The notes under the pieces are model-generated. The model searched no databases. It was not told the DNA's origin and saw only the letters and a list, made by a program, of their open reading frames with translations. The position numbers were made by a program, and so were the translations under genes. From Pseudomonas sp. WJP1 (GTDB taxonomy: Bacteria; Pseudomonadota; Gammaproteobacteria; Pseudomonadales; Pseudomonadaceae), in assembly GCF_028471945.1 (NCBI RefSeq), contig NZ_CP110128.1, forward strand, positions 1,724,501-1,788,500: a stretch of 64,000 nucleotides of DNA, given 5' to 3'. Positions 37,389-46,574 of the stretch are shown here, in pieces (the first letter of the stretch is position 1; the number at the start of each line of letters is the position of its first letter).

Positions 37389-37760
37389 ATGAAAATCCTC
37401 ATCGTTGATGACTTCTCAACGATGCGGCGGATCATCAAGAACCTGTTGCGTGACCTTGGGTTCACCAACACGGTCGAGGCCGACGATGGCACTACCGCCA
37501 TTCCGGTACTCAACAGCGGGAGCATCGACTTTCTGGTGACGGACTGGAACATGCCTGGCATGACCGGTATCGATCTGCTGCGCCACGTGCGCGCCGATGA
37601 AAGGCTCAAGCACCTGCCCGTGCTGATGGTGACTGCCGAAGCCAAGCGCGAGCAGATCATCGAAGCGGCCCAGGCCGGCGTAAACGGCTATGTCGTCAAA
37701 CCCTTCACGGCCCAGGCGTTGAAAGAAAAAATCGAGAAGATTTTCGAACGCATCGGTTGA
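37389..37760 (+). CDS. cheY: Chemotaxis response regulator CheY
   Basis: A single receiver domain, 123 residues from ATG 37389: Asp52 phospho-acceptor in [10 protein letters not shown], acidic pair at [10 protein letters not shown], Lys104 in YVVKPF. Binds FliM when phosphorylated. GGAGG at 37367-37371 is 17 nt from this ATG but only 5 nt from an in-frame TTG at 37377 that would add four residues, so the true start may be that TTG. Confidence 0.95.
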   Translation: MKILIVDDFSTMRRIIKNLLRDLGFTNTVEADDGTTAIPVLNSGSIDFLVTDWNMPGMTGIDLLRHVRADERLKHLPVLMVTAEAKREQIIEAAQAGVNGYVVKPFTAQALKEKIEKIFERIG

Positions 37761-37779
37761 ACTGCGCCACGGGGGAGCT

Positions 37780-38568
37780 ATGGGGCATAACGAATCATCC
37801 CAGGGCGATTTTGAATCGACCCTGAAAAAACACGCCGTCGAATTGGTCGCGAGCCTTGAAAAGGGCAGGTTCGGCGATGCTGTGCAATTGATCCATGAGC
37901 TCAACCAGACCCGTGACCGCGGCCTGTATCAGGAAGTGGGCAAGCTCACCCGCGAGCTGCATAGCGCGATCGTCAACTTCCAGATTGACCCGCACATGCC
38001 GCAAGCCGAGGAAGTGTCACAGATCACCGACGCCACCGAGCGCCTGGGGTATGTGGTGAAGCTGACCGAAGCCGCCGCCAACCGCACCATGGACCTGGTG
38101 GAAAACGCCACACCGCTGGTCAACAGCCTGGCTGACGAAGCCCAGGGCTTGAGCACCGACTGGGGCCGCTTCATGCGCCGCGAAGTCGGGGCTGAAGAGT
38201 TTCGTGAGTTGGCCCGGCGCGTCGACGGCTTCCTGGCGCGCAGCAGCGCGGACAACCGTGCGGTGTCGAGCAATCTCAATGACATTCTGCTTGCCCAGGA
38301 TTACCAGGACCTCACCGGCCAGGTGATCAAGCGCGTGACCCAGTTGGTCACCGAAGTAGAAAGCAACTTGCTCAAGCTCGTGCTGATGGCCAGTCAGGTA
38401 GACCGCTTTGCGGGCATCGAACATGACCGTGCGGCGATGCTTGCAGAAAAAGATCCACAAAAACATCTCTCCAAGGGTGAAGGTCCGCAGATTCATGCCG
38501 ATAAAAGAGAAGACGTTATGTCCGGTCAGGACGATGTGGACGATTTGTTATCCAGCCTAGGTTTTTAG
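37780..38568 (+). CDS. cheZ: Protein phosphatase CheZ
   Basis: A 262-residue, mainly helical phosphatase of CheY-P. The catalytic helix region includes LAQDYQDLTGQVIKRV with the essential Gln/Asp pair, and the C-terminal peptide DDVDDLLSSLGF is the CheY-binding tail. Lies 19 nt after cheY. Confidence 0.95.
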   Translation: MGHNESSQGDFESTLKKHAVELVASLEKGRFGDAVQLIHELNQTRDRGLYQEVGKLTRELHSAIVNFQIDPHMPQAEEVSQITDATERLGYVVKLTEAAANRTMDLVENATPLVNSLADEAQGLSTDWGRFMRREVGAEEFRELARRVDGFLARSSADNRAVSSNLNDILLAQDYQDLTGQVIKRVTQLVTEVESNLLKLVLMASQVDRFAGIEHDRAAMLAEKDPQKHLSKGEGPQIHADKREDVMSGQDDVDDLLSSLGF

Positions 38569-38621
38569 AATTTAAGAATTTTAGGTTTTTGGGTTTTTAG
38601 ACCTGTAGGAGCACCCCCTTA

Positions 38622-40898
38622 ATGAGCTTCGGCGCCGATGAAGAGATCCTTCAGGATTTCCTGGTTGAGGCCGGCGAGATTCTAGAGCAACTGTCCGAGC
38701 AACTGGTCGAGCTGGAAAGCCGTCCGGATGATGCGGACTTGCTCAATGCAATTTTTCGCGGTTTTCACACTGTAAAAGGGGGCGCTGGCTTCCTCCAGCT
38801 CAACGAGCTGGTGGAGTGCTGCCACATCGCCGAGAACGTATTCGACATCCTGCGCAAGGGCGAACGTCGCGTCGACTCGGAATTGATGGACGTGGTCCTC
38901 GAAGCGCTGGATGCGGTGAACGGCATGTTCAGCGAAGTGCGCGAACGCTGCCCGATCACGGCTGCAACCCCCGAGTTGCTGGCGGCACTGGCCCGTCTGG
39001 CCGAGCCGCAAGCGGCTGACGAGGTGGCTGCTGCGCCTGCTGCAGTGGTTGAAGCGGCAGTGGTCGAAGCCGATTCAGGCGATATTACCGATAACGAATT
39101 CGAACAGTTGCTGGACTCGCTGAACGCCGTCAAGGCCCAGGCCGAAGCGCCAGCCGTTGTTCCTGCACCTGCCAGCGAAGTGGCTGCAAGCGATACGGCT
39201 GTCAGCGACGAAATCACCGATGCCGAGTTCGAGTCGTTGCTCGATCAACTGCACGGCAAGGGCAAGTTCGCCGTCGATGCGGTGGCCCCGGCGCCCGCCG
39301 CGCCACCAGAGCCTAAAGCCGCTGGCGATAGCTCCGACATCACCGACGAAGAATTCGAAGCCTTGCTCGACCAGTTGCACGGCAAGGGCAACTTTGCGGT
39401 CGAGGCGCTGGAATCGGCCATCGCATCGGTGCCTGCTCCGGCAGCGCCCACCGCAGCGGCGGCCGGCAGTGACCTGATCAGCGACCATGAATTCGAGGCA
39501 CTGCTCGACGAATTGCACGGCAAAGGCAAGTTCAGCGAAGTCGGCACCGCGACAGCAACGAGCGGCTCGAATACCTCGGTGGCGGCATCGACCGCCAAGG
39601 TCGTTGCACCTAAGCCCGTGGCCAAGGCGCCCGAACCGAAAGCCGAAGCGCCGGCACCGGTTGCCGCCGCGGTACCGGCTGCGGCCCGTGCCCCGGCTGC
39701 GCCGCCCGCGGAAAAGCCGGCCAGCGAAGCCGAGACCACCGTGCGGGTCGATACCGCGCGGCTCGACGAGATCATGAACATGGTCGGCGAACTGGTGCTG
39801 GTGCGGAACCGCCTGGTGCGCCTGGGCGCCAACAGTGCCGACGAAGCCATGTCCAAGGCCGTGTCGAACCTCGACGTGGTCACGGCCGACCTGCAGACCG
39901 CGGTCATGAAGACCCGGATGCAGCCGATCAAGAAAGTCTTCGGGCGCTTCCCGCGCCTGGTTCGCGACCTGGCGCGCCAGCTCAAGAAAGAGATCAACCT
40001 GGAGCTGGTCGGCGAAGACACCGACCTCGACAAGAACCTGGTCGAGGCCCTGGCCGACCCGCTGGTCCACCTGGTGCGCAACGCGGTCGACCACGGCATC
40101 GAATCGCCGGAAGAACGCGAAGCCTCGGGCAAGGCCCGTGGCGGCAAGGTGATCCTGGCGGCCGAGCAGGAAGGCGATCACATCCTGTTGTCGATCTCCG
40201 ACGACGGCAAGGGCATGGACCCGAATGTCCTGCGGGCCATCGCGGTAAAACGCGGGGTGATGGACAAGGACGCGGCCGACCGCCTGAGCGATACCGAGTG
40301 CTACAACCTGATCTTCGCCCCGGGTTTCTCGACCAAGACCGAGATCTCCGACGTGTCGGGTCGTGGCGTGGGCATGGACGTGGTGAAAACCAAGATCTCC
40401 CAGCTCAACGGTTCGATCAACATCTATTCGGCCAAGGGCCAGGGCTCGAAAATCGTCATCAAGGTGCCGCTGACCCTGGCGATCATGCCGACCCTGATGG
40501 TCATGCTCGGCAACCAGGCGTTCGCCTTCCCGCTGGTGAACGTCAACGAGATCTTCCACCTCGACCTGTCGCGCACCAACGTGGTCGACGGCCAGGAAGT
40601 GGTGATCGTGCGGGACAAGGCACTGCCGTTGTTCTACCTCAAGCGCTGGCTGGTCAGCTCCGCCGCTCACGAAGAGCAGCGCGAAGGCCACGTGGTGATC
40701 CTTTCGGTGGGCACCCAGCGGATCGGCTTTGTCGTCGACCAGCTGGTGGGCCAGGAAGAAGTGGTCATCAAGCCATTGGGCAAAATGCTCCAGGGAACCC
40801 CGGGCATGTCGGGCGCCACCATTACCGGTGACGGCCGCATCGCGCTGATTCTCGATGTTCCGAGCATGCTCAAGCGTTACGCCACACGGCGTATTTGA
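38622..40898 (+). CDS. cheA: Chemotaxis histidine kinase CheA, with repeat-bearing linker
   Basis: A 758-residue kinase. The N-terminal Hpt domain has His49 (FRGFHTVKGGAGFL). Residues 150-385 are a long low-complexity linker in which an acidic motif, consensus (D/E)ITDxEFExLLDxLHGKGxF, appears four times at about 154-169, 197-216, 239-258 and 285-304. The dimerisation helix pair (VDTARLDEIMNMVGELVLVRNRL), HATPase (HLVRNAVDHGIESPEER, DDGKGMDP, GRGVGMDVVK) and the CheW-like regulatory domain (about 620-755) complete it. It phosphorylates CheY and CheB. Start at ATG 38622 after TAGGAG. Confidence 0.95.
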   Translation: MSFGADEEILQDFLVEAGEILEQLSEQLVELESRPDDADLLNAIFRGFHTVKGGAGFLQLNELVECCHIAENVFDILRKGERRVDSELMDVVLEALDAVNGMFSEVRERCPITAATPELLAALARLAEPQAADEVAAAPAAVVEAAVVEADSGDITDNEFEQLLDSLNAVKAQAEAPAVVPAPASEVAASDTAVSDEITDAEFESLLDQLHGKGKFAVDAVAPAPAAPPEPKAAGDSSDITDEEFEALLDQLHGKGNFAVEALESAIASVPAPAAPTAAAAGSDLISDHEFEALLDELHGKGKFSEVGTATATSGSNTSVAASTAKVVAPKPVAKAPEPKAEAPAPVAAAVPAAARAPAAPPAEKPASEAETTVRVDTARLDEIMNMVGELVLVRNRLVRLGANSADEAMSKAVSNLDVVTADLQTAVMKTRMQPIKKVFGRFPRLVRDLARQLKKEINLELVGEDTDLDKNLVEALADPLVHLVRNAVDHGIESPEEREASGKARGGKVILAAEQEGDHILLSISDDGKGMDPNVLRAIAVKRGVMDKDAADRLSDTECYNLIFAPGFSTKTEISDVSGRGVGMDVVKTKISQLNGSINIYSAKGQGSKIVIKVPLTLAIMPTLMVMLGNQAFAFPLVNVNEIFHLDLSRTNVVDGQEVVIVRDKALPLFYLKRWLVSSAAHEEQREGHVVILSVGTQRIGFVVDQLVGQEEVVIKPLGKMLQGTPGMSGATITGDGRIALILDVPSMLKRYATRRI

Positions 40899-40949
40899 TT
40901 CTGGCGCAGCGGTGGCGACTGACGCCTCGCTGCGTCTAATGGAGTGTTT

Positions 40950-42080
40950 ATGGCAGTCAAGGTCCTGGTGGTGGACGATTCAGGGTTTTTCCGTCGCCGC
41001 GTCTCGGAAATTCTTTCAGCGGATTCCAATATCCAGGTCGTCGGCACGGCGACCAATGGCAAAGAGGCGATCGATCAGGCGCTGGCCCTCAAGCCGGACG
41101 TGATCACCATGGACTACGAGATGCCGATGATGGACGGCATCACCGCGGTACGGCACATCATGCAGCGCTGCCCGACCCCGGTCTTGATGTTTTCCTCGCT
41201 GACCCATGAAGGCGCCCGGGTCACCCTGGACGCGCTGGACGCCGGCGCGGTGGACTTCCTGCCGAAGAACTTCGAAGACATCTCGCGCAACCCCGAGAAG
41301 GTCAAGCAACTGCTGTGCGAGAAGATCCTCAGCATCTCGCGCAGCAATCGTCGCATCAGCAGCTACAGCGCACCGGCGCCGGTGGTAGCACCGGCTCCGA
41401 CGCCAACGCCTTCGAGCACTTTCGGTTATGGCAGCAGCGCGCCGGTGCGCCCGACCCCCACGCCGATCCCGAGCCGTGCACCTGTGCACGCACCGTCGTC
41501 GCCTGCGCCCAAACGCAAAGCCTACAAATTGCTGGCCATCGGTACGTCCACCGGCGGCCCGGTGGCCCTGCAGCGGGTATTGACCCAGCTGCCAGCCAAC
41601 TTCCCCGCCCCGATCGTGTTGGTCCAGCACATGCCGGCGGCCTTCACCAAGGCGTTCGCCGAGCGCCTGGACAAGCTCTGCCGGATCAGCGTCAAGGAAG
41701 CCGAGGACGGCGACATCCTGCGCCCGGGCCTGGCGTTGTTGGCACCCGGCGGCAAGCAGATGATGATCGACGGCCGGGGTGCGGTGAAAATCCTGCCGGG
41801 CGACGAGCGCTTGAACTACAAGCCGTGCGTGGACATCACCTTCGGGTCGGCAGCCAAGTCCTATGGCGACAAAGTTCTGGCGGTGGTACTGACCGGCATG
41901 GGCGCCGACGGTCGCGAAGGCGCACGCCTGCTCAAGCAGAGCGGCAGTTCGATCTGGGCCCAGGATGAAGCCAGCTGCGTGATCTATGGCATGCCCATGG
42001 CCATCGTCAAGGCCGAACTGGCCGACGCGGTGTATGCACTGGACGACATCGGCCGGCACATCGTCGAGGCGTGTGTCTGA
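40950..42080 (+). CDS. cheB: Chemotaxis protein-glutamate methylesterase/deamidase CheB
   Basis: A 376-residue protein: receiver with Asp55 ([13 protein letters not shown]), a Pro/Ala-rich linker of about 45 residues (near 140-185), then the esterase with catalytic Ser in [11 protein letters not shown], His in LVQHMPAAF and Asp in [16 protein letters not shown] precedes ATG 40950. Its stop overlaps the motC ATG by one base. Confidence 0.95.
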   Translation: MAVKVLVVDDSGFFRRRVSEILSADSNIQVVGTATNGKEAIDQALALKPDVITMDYEMPMMDGITAVRHIMQRCPTPVLMFSSLTHEGARVTLDALDAGAVDFLPKNFEDISRNPEKVKQLLCEKILSISRSNRRISSYSAPAPVVAPAPTPTPSSTFGYGSSAPVRPTPTPIPSRAPVHAPSSPAPKRKAYKLLAIGTSTGGPVALQRVLTQLPANFPAPIVLVQHMPAAFTKAFAERLDKLCRISVKEAEDGDILRPGLALLAPGGKQMMIDGRGAVKILPGDERLNYKPCVDITFGSAAKSYGDKVLAVVLTGMGADGREGARLLKQSGSSIWAQDEASCVIYGMPMAIVKAELADAVYALDDIGRHIVEACV

Positions 42081-42820
42081 TGGACGTTTTAAGTCTCATC
42101 GGCATCATCATGGCGTTCGTCGCCATCATTGGCGGCAACTACCTCGAAGGCGGACATATCGGTGCGCTGGCCAACGGTCCGGCCGCGTTGATCGTGCTGG
42201 GGGGGACCATCGGCGCGGCGTTGCTGCAATCGCCCATGAGCGCCTTCAAGCGTGCCATGCAGATTCTGGCGTGGATCCTGTTTCCTCCGCGGGTCGACCT
42301 GGCCGGTGGTATCGATCGCGTCGTCAACTGGAGCCTGACCGCCCGCAAGGAAGGCCTGCTGGGGCTGGAAGGGGTGGCCGATACCGAACCCGACAGCTAC
42401 TCGCGCAAAGGCCTGCAATTGCTGGTCGATGGCGTCGAGCCGGAAGCGATCCGCAGCATTCTCGAGGTGGATTTCTACACCCAGGAAAGCCGCGACATCG
42501 AAGCCGCCAAGGTTTTCGAAAGCATGGGCGGTTATGCGCCGACCATCGGCATCATCGGTGCGGTAATGGGCCTGATTCACGTGATGGGCAACCTGGGCGA
42601 TCCGTCGCAGCTGGGCAATGGCATCGCCGTGGCCTTCGTCGCCACCATTTACGGTGTGGCCAGTGCCAACCTGGTGTTGCTGCCGATTGCCGCCAAACTC
42701 AAGTCCATCGCGTTGCGCCAGTCGCGTTATCGCGAAATGTTGCTGGAAGGAATCCTGTCGATCGCCGAAGGTGAAAACCCGCGCTCTATCGAGTTGAAGC
42801 TCCAGGGCTTCATGGATTGA
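42080..42820 (+). CDS. motC: Flagellar stator protein MotC (MotA paralogue)
   Basis: A 246-residue stator subunit with four TM helices; the cytoplasmic loop and the conserved FESMGGYAPTIGIIGAVMGLIHVM region are typical. Pseudomonas has two stators; the copy in the che operon, paired with MotD, is MotCD, important on viscous surfaces. ATG 42080 overlaps the cheB TGA. Confidence 0.93.
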   Translation: MDVLSLIGIIMAFVAIIGGNYLEGGHIGALANGPAALIVLGGTIGAALLQSPMSAFKRAMQILAWILFPPRVDLAGGIDRVVNWSLTARKEGLLGLEGVADTEPDSYSRKGLQLLVDGVEPEAIRSILEVDFYTQESRDIEAAKVFESMGGYAPTIGIIGAVMGLIHVMGNLGDPSQLGNGIAVAFVATIYGVASANLVLLPIAAKLKSIALRQSRYREMLLEGILSIAEGENPRSIELKLQGFMD

Positions 42821-42835
42821 TGGGGGTAATGGACT

Positions 42836-43726
42836 ATGGCTCGTCGTCGTCAACATGATGAACATGTAAACCATGAGCGCTGGCTGGTTTCCTACGCCGA
42901 CTTCATCACCTTGCTCTTCGCGTTTTTCGTGGTGATGTACTCGATTTCGTCGATCAACGAAGGCAAGTACAAAGTCATTTCCGAGGCATTGATCGGCGTC
43001 TTCACCGATAGCGATCGCGCGCTCAAGCCAATCCCCATCGGTGACGAGCGGCCGAAGACCGTGACCCCGGCCAAGCCGTTGGTCAAGGACAGTGACCAGG
43101 TCGATGCCGGTGTCTCGGGTGCCAGCGATCCGCTCAAGAGCATCGCCGATGACATCAGCGCGGCCTTCGGCGACCTGATCAGCTCCAAACAGATGACCGT
43201 GCGCGGCAACGAGTTGTGGGTCGAGATCGAGCTCAATTCCAGCCTGTTGTTCGGCAGCGGCGATGCCATGCCCAGCGACATCGCCTTCAATATCATCGAC
43301 AAGGTCGCGGCGATCCTCAAACCGTTCGACAACCCGATCCATGTCGAGGGTTTCACCGACGACCAACCGATCCGCACCGCGCAGTATCCCACCAACTGGG
43401 AGCTGTCCTCGGCCCGTTCGGCCAGCATCGTGCGCATGCTGGCGATGCAGGGGGTCAATCCCGGTCGCCTGGCCTCGGTGGGCTATGGCGAGTTCCAGCC
43501 GGTGGCCAATAACGCCACGGCCGAGGGCCGGGCGCGCAACCGTCGCGTGGTCCTGGTGGTGTCGCGCAACCTCGACGTGCGGCGCAGCCTCACCGCGACG
43601 GGGGCGGCCAATGCACAACCGGATGCCGCCTTGAAGCGTGCTGGCACACAAACTGCACCAGCCACGGTCAAGTCGCCGGTTCGAGAGAACGCCGTCAATT
43701 CTCCGTCGCCCGCATTAACACGTTGA
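42836..43726 (+). CDS. motD: Flagellar stator protein MotD (MotB paralogue)
   Basis: A 296-residue stator subunit: single TM with the essential Asp in VSYADFITLLFAFFVVMYS, a plug/linker, and an OmpA-like peptidoglycan-binding domain (about 135-245; VEGFTDDQPIRT, LASVGYGEFQPVANN). It anchors the stator to the wall. Confidence 0.93.
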   Translation: MARRRQHDEHVNHERWLVSYADFITLLFAFFVVMYSISSINEGKYKVISEALIGVFTDSDRALKPIPIGDERPKTVTPAKPLVKDSDQVDAGVSGASDPLKSIADDISAAFGDLISSKQMTVRGNELWVEIELNSSLLFGSGDAMPSDIAFNIIDKVAAILKPFDNPIHVEGFTDDQPIRTAQYPTNWELSSARSASIVRMLAMQGVNPGRLASVGYGEFQPVANNATAEGRARNRRVVLVVSRNLDVRRSLTATGAANAQPDAALKRAGTQTAPATVKSPVRENAVNSPSPALTR

Positions 43727-43764
43727 GCTATTTCCCGGTCGACCCGGCCGGGAGGAACAATCGA

Positions 43765-44553
43765 ATGAGAGTCTGGGCAGTTGCCAATCAAAAGGGTGGT
43801 GTCGGTAAAACCACTTCTTCCATCGCTTTAGCCGGGTTACTGGCCGAGGCGGGCAAGCGCGTGGTCGTGGTCGATCTCGACCCCCACGGCTCCATGACCA
43901 GCTATTTCGGTTACGACCCCGACAGCCTGGAACACAGCAGCTACGACCTGTTCCTGCATAAAGGCAGCGTGCCCCAGGGCCTGCCCGGCCAGCTGTTGCT
44001 GCCCACCAGTCACGAATCCATTTCGCTGTTGCCTTCGAGCACCGCGCTGGCCACCCTTGAGCGCCAGTCGCCGGGCCAGAGTGGCCTGGGCCTGGTGATT
44101 GCCAAGAGCCTGGCGCAGTTGTGGCAGGACTTCGATTACGCGGTGATCGACAGCCCGCCGTTGCTCGGGGTGCTGATGGTCAATGCCTTGGCGGCAAGCC
44201 AGCAACTGGTGATCCCGGTGCAGACCGAGCACCTGGCGGTCAAAGGCCTGGAGCGAATGGTCAACACCCTGGCGATGATCAATCGTTCGCGCAAGCAGGC
44301 CTTGCCGTTCACCATCGTGCCGACCCTGTTCGATCGCCGCACGCAGGCATCCCTCGGTACGCTGCGGGTGTTGCGCGACAAGTTTCCAAACGAAATCTGG
44401 CAGGGTTACATCCCGGTCGACACACGCTTGCGCGATGCCAGCCGGGCGGGGCTGACGCCTTCGCAGTTTGACGGCAAGAGCCGAGGCGTCGTTGCCTACC
44501 GCGCGCTGCTCAAGCATCTGCTGGCGGCGCAACTCGTTGCGCAGGTGGCATGA
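43765..44553 (+). CDS. ParA-family ATPase of the chemotaxis cluster (ParC-like)
   Basis: A 262-residue MinD/ParA ATPase starting MRVWAVANQKGGVGKTT (deviant Walker A at 10-17), VDLDPHGSM and VIDSPPLLGVLM. The ATG at 43765 has GGAGGAAC upstream; the longer frame starts inside motD. In Vibrio and Pseudomonas the ParC/ParP pair next to cheW places chemotaxis arrays at the pole. FleN is the separate flagellar paralogue. Confidence 0.88.
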   Translation: MRVWAVANQKGGVGKTTSSIALAGLLAEAGKRVVVVDLDPHGSMTSYFGYDPDSLEHSSYDLFLHKGSVPQGLPGQLLLPTSHESISLLPSSTALATLERQSPGQSGLGLVIAKSLAQLWQDFDYAVIDSPPLLGVLMVNALAASQQLVIPVQTEHLAVKGLERMVNTLAMINRSRKQALPFTIVPTLFDRRTQASLGTLRVLRDKFPNEIWQGYIPVDTRLRDASRAGLTPSQFDGKSRGVVAYRALLKHLLAAQLVAQVA

Positions 44554-44554
44554 G

Positions 44555-45493
44555 ATGCCAATGAACCGGCCATTGAAAATCACCTCGCGTCCGCAACTGG
44601 CGCTGCAGACCTATCTGGACAGCCTGCTGCAAGACATCACCGAAGAATTCGCAGCGGAAATCGAAACGCTTCCCGAGGTGATCGAGGCCGACGCTGTGCT
44701 GGACGAATTCCAGGCGGCAGTACTCGAAGAGCAGGCTCGCGACGCGCAGAACATCGTCGTCGCAGCCGCCCCGGCGGTAGCGCCGGTAGTGAAAACACCG
44801 GTTGCCGTGATCGATGCGCCAACACCTGTTCTGGCACCGGTCTCGACGATCGCACCTTTGCTGCAAACCTTGGTGCCACCCGCCGTCGAAGACCAACAGG
44901 TTTTGATTCCGGCCCCTGTCGAAGTGCAACAGGTACTGGTACCGCCATTGGTCGAAGTGCATCTGCCACCCGCTGACATGCCACCGCCGGCAGAAACCGA
45001 CGGTCGACCAGCCTGGGCGGCCGAACCTTTCGAATGCCTGTTGTTCGATGTCGCCGGGTTGACCCTGGCGGTGCCGCTGGTGTGCCTGGGTTCGATCTAT
45101 CCACTGGCTGGTCACGAGCTGACGTCGTTGTTTGGTCAGCCGGAGTGGTTCCTTGGCATCCTGCCGAGCCAGGCCGGCAACCTGAAGGTGTTGGACACGG
45201 CACGATGGGTCATGCCCGATCGTTACCGCGAGGATTTCAAGCAGGGCCTGCAATACGTGATTTCCGTCCAGGGCTACGATTGGGGGCTGGCGGTGCATCA
45301 GGTCAGTCGCTCGTTGCGCCTGGACCCGAACGAAATCAAATGGCGCAGCCACCGTGGCCAACGGCCGTGGCTGGCGGGCACGGTGATTGAACACATGTGT
45401 GCATTGCTCGATGTCTGCGAACTGGCCGAGTTGATCGCCAGCGGTGGGGCCAGGCACATGGGCGGCACGAAGCCGCCCCATAAAACTACATAA
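44555..45493 (+). CDS. CheW-domain protein (ParP-like) with long Val/Pro-rich N-terminal region
   Basis: A 312-residue protein from ATG 44555, one base after the ParC-like stop. Residues about 1-150 are acidic and then Val/Pro/Ala-rich with degenerate VPP/VEVQQVL repeats; the CheW-like array-integration domain covers about 160-290 (FECLLFDVAGLTLAVPLVCLGSIYPL, PEWFLGILPSQAGNLKVLDTARWV). ParP binds CheA and ParC to keep arrays at the pole. Function is inferred from architecture and position. Confidence 0.82.
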   Translation: MPMNRPLKITSRPQLALQTYLDSLLQDITEEFAAEIETLPEVIEADAVLDEFQAAVLEEQARDAQNIVVAAAPAVAPVVKTPVAVIDAPTPVLAPVSTIAPLLQTLVPPAVEDQQVLIPAPVEVQQVLVPPLVEVHLPPADMPPPAETDGRPAWAAEPFECLLFDVAGLTLAVPLVCLGSIYPLAGHELTSLFGQPEWFLGILPSQAGNLKVLDTARWVMPDRYREDFKQGLQYVISVQGYDWGLAVHQVSRSLRLDPNEIKWRSHRGQRPWLAGTVIEHMCALLDVCELAELIASGGARHMGGTKPPHKTT

Positions 45494-45503
45494 CAGAACA
45501 ATA

Positions 45504-45522
45504 CCGCCTGGGCGGTTTCTTG
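45504..45522 (+). other. Short hairpin before cheW
   Basis: ACCGC-CTGG-GCGGT followed by TTTCTT. A 5-bp stem; may be a weak attenuator between the ParP-like gene and cheW. Low weight. Confidence 0.35.
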
Positions 45523-45535
45523 AGGGGATCAGGGT

Positions 45536-46021
45536 ATGAATGACAAGGCGACGGCGGCAAAGGGTTCCGAAGATCCGATCCTGCAATGGGTCACCTTCAA
45601 GCTGGACAACGAGACCTACGGCATCAACGTGATGCGCGTCCAGGAAGTCCTGCGCTACACCGAAATCGCCCCGGTACCGGGCGCTCCGAGCTATGTGCTG
45701 GGCATCATCAACCTGCGCGGCAACGTGGTCACCGTGATCGACACCCGCCAGCGCTTCGGCCTGATGAATGCCGAAATCAGCGACAACACCCGCATCGTCA
45801 TCATCGAAGCCGACAAGCAAGTGGTCGGGATCATGGTCGACAGCGTGGCCGAAGTGGTTTACCTGCGTCAGTCGGAAATCGAGACCGCGCCGAACGTCGG
45901 TAACGAAGAGTCCGCCAAGTTCATCCAGGGCGTGTGCAACAAGAACAACGAACTGCTGATCCTTGTCGAGCTGGACAAGATGATGAGCGAAGAAGAATGG
46001 TCGGACCTGGAGAACATCTGA
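45536..46021 (+). CDS. cheW: Chemotaxis coupling protein CheW
   Basis: A 161-residue single CheW domain linking CheA to receptors (LQWVTFKLDNETYGINVMRVQEVLRYTEI, VLGIINLRGNVVTVIDTRQRF). Conserved Arg-rich loop and Gly pair intact. AGGGGATCAGGGT precedes the start. Its TGA is followed directly by the next gene. Confidence 0.95.
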   Translation: MNDKATAAKGSEDPILQWVTFKLDNETYGINVMRVQEVLRYTEIAPVPGAPSYVLGIINLRGNVVTVIDTRQRFGLMNAEISDNTRIVIIEADKQVVGIMVDSVAEVVYLRQSEIETAPNVGNEESAKFIQGVCNKNNELLILVELDKMMSEEEWSDLENI

Positions 46022-46414
46022 TTGATTCTCGAGGTGGCGGTCATTGTCCTGTTCCTGTTCTGGGCAGGCACGCTGGCAATGTTTTTGTCCTACATCCGCG
46101 GGCAAAAGCTGATCGCCGCGCAACAGGCCCAGGGCGATGCGCAGCGCGACCAGCGCATCAAGGATTTGGGCAGGCGCGTCGACAATTACCAGGATGGCAA
46201 TGTGCGCATGGGCGAAGAGCTGCAGGAATTGCGCACGCTCGTCGCGCCATTGCCGGACAAGCTGACCCGGCTGGAACAACGCGATCCCAAGAGCCTGTCA
46301 TTTGACCAGGCGGCGAAACTGGTCGGCATGGGCGCCAGCGTCGACGAACTGACCCAGTCCTGCGGCCTGACCCAGGCCGAGGCGGAGTTGATGAGCAAGG
46401 TGCACAAGAACTGA
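46022..46414 (+). CDS. DUF2802 domain protein of the che operon
   Basis: A 130-residue protein beginning at TTG 46022 immediately after the cheW stop (TGATTG). One N-terminal TM (VAVIVLFLFWAGTLAMFLSYI), a coiled coil (about 35-80), and a C-terminal helix-turn-helix-like DUF2802 segment (FDQAAKLVGMGASVDELTQSCGLTQAEAELM). The family is conserved after cheW in Pseudomonas; its role is unknown. Confidence 0.85.
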   Translation: MILEVAVIVLFLFWAGTLAMFLSYIRGQKLIAAQQAQGDAQRDQRIKDLGRRVDNYQDGNVRMGEELQELRTLVAPLPDKLTRLEQRDPKSLSFDQAAKLVGMGASVDELTQSCGLTQAEAELMSKVHKN

Positions 46415-46422
46415 GCCTCCCG

Positions 46423-46535
46423 GATCGTTCCCACGCTCTGCGTGGGAATGCCTCTTGGGACGCTCTGCGTTCCGCTTCCAGGATGTGACGCGGAGCGTCA
46501 CGGGCTGCATTCCCACGCAGAGCGTGGGAACGATC
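46423..46535. repeat. 29-bp perfect inverted repeat downstream of the che operon
   Basis: GATCGTTCCCACGCTCTGCG... at 46423-46451 is inverted perfectly at 46507-46535; each arm is itself palindromic around CCCACGC/GCGTGGG, and a third palindrome (TGACGCGGAGCGTCA) lies between them. A third repeat family, unlike the GTAGGAGC REPs. It separates convergent genes and may terminate both. Confidence 0.85.
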
Positions 46536-46574
46536 AAGAGATCCGAGCCTGCTCGCGAAGGCGTCCTGGAACCT

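Noticed and set aside
39075..40691. 538-codon minus-strand frame opposite cheA
   Set aside because: Antisense shadow; composition dominated by His/Arg/Gly from reversed cheA codons.
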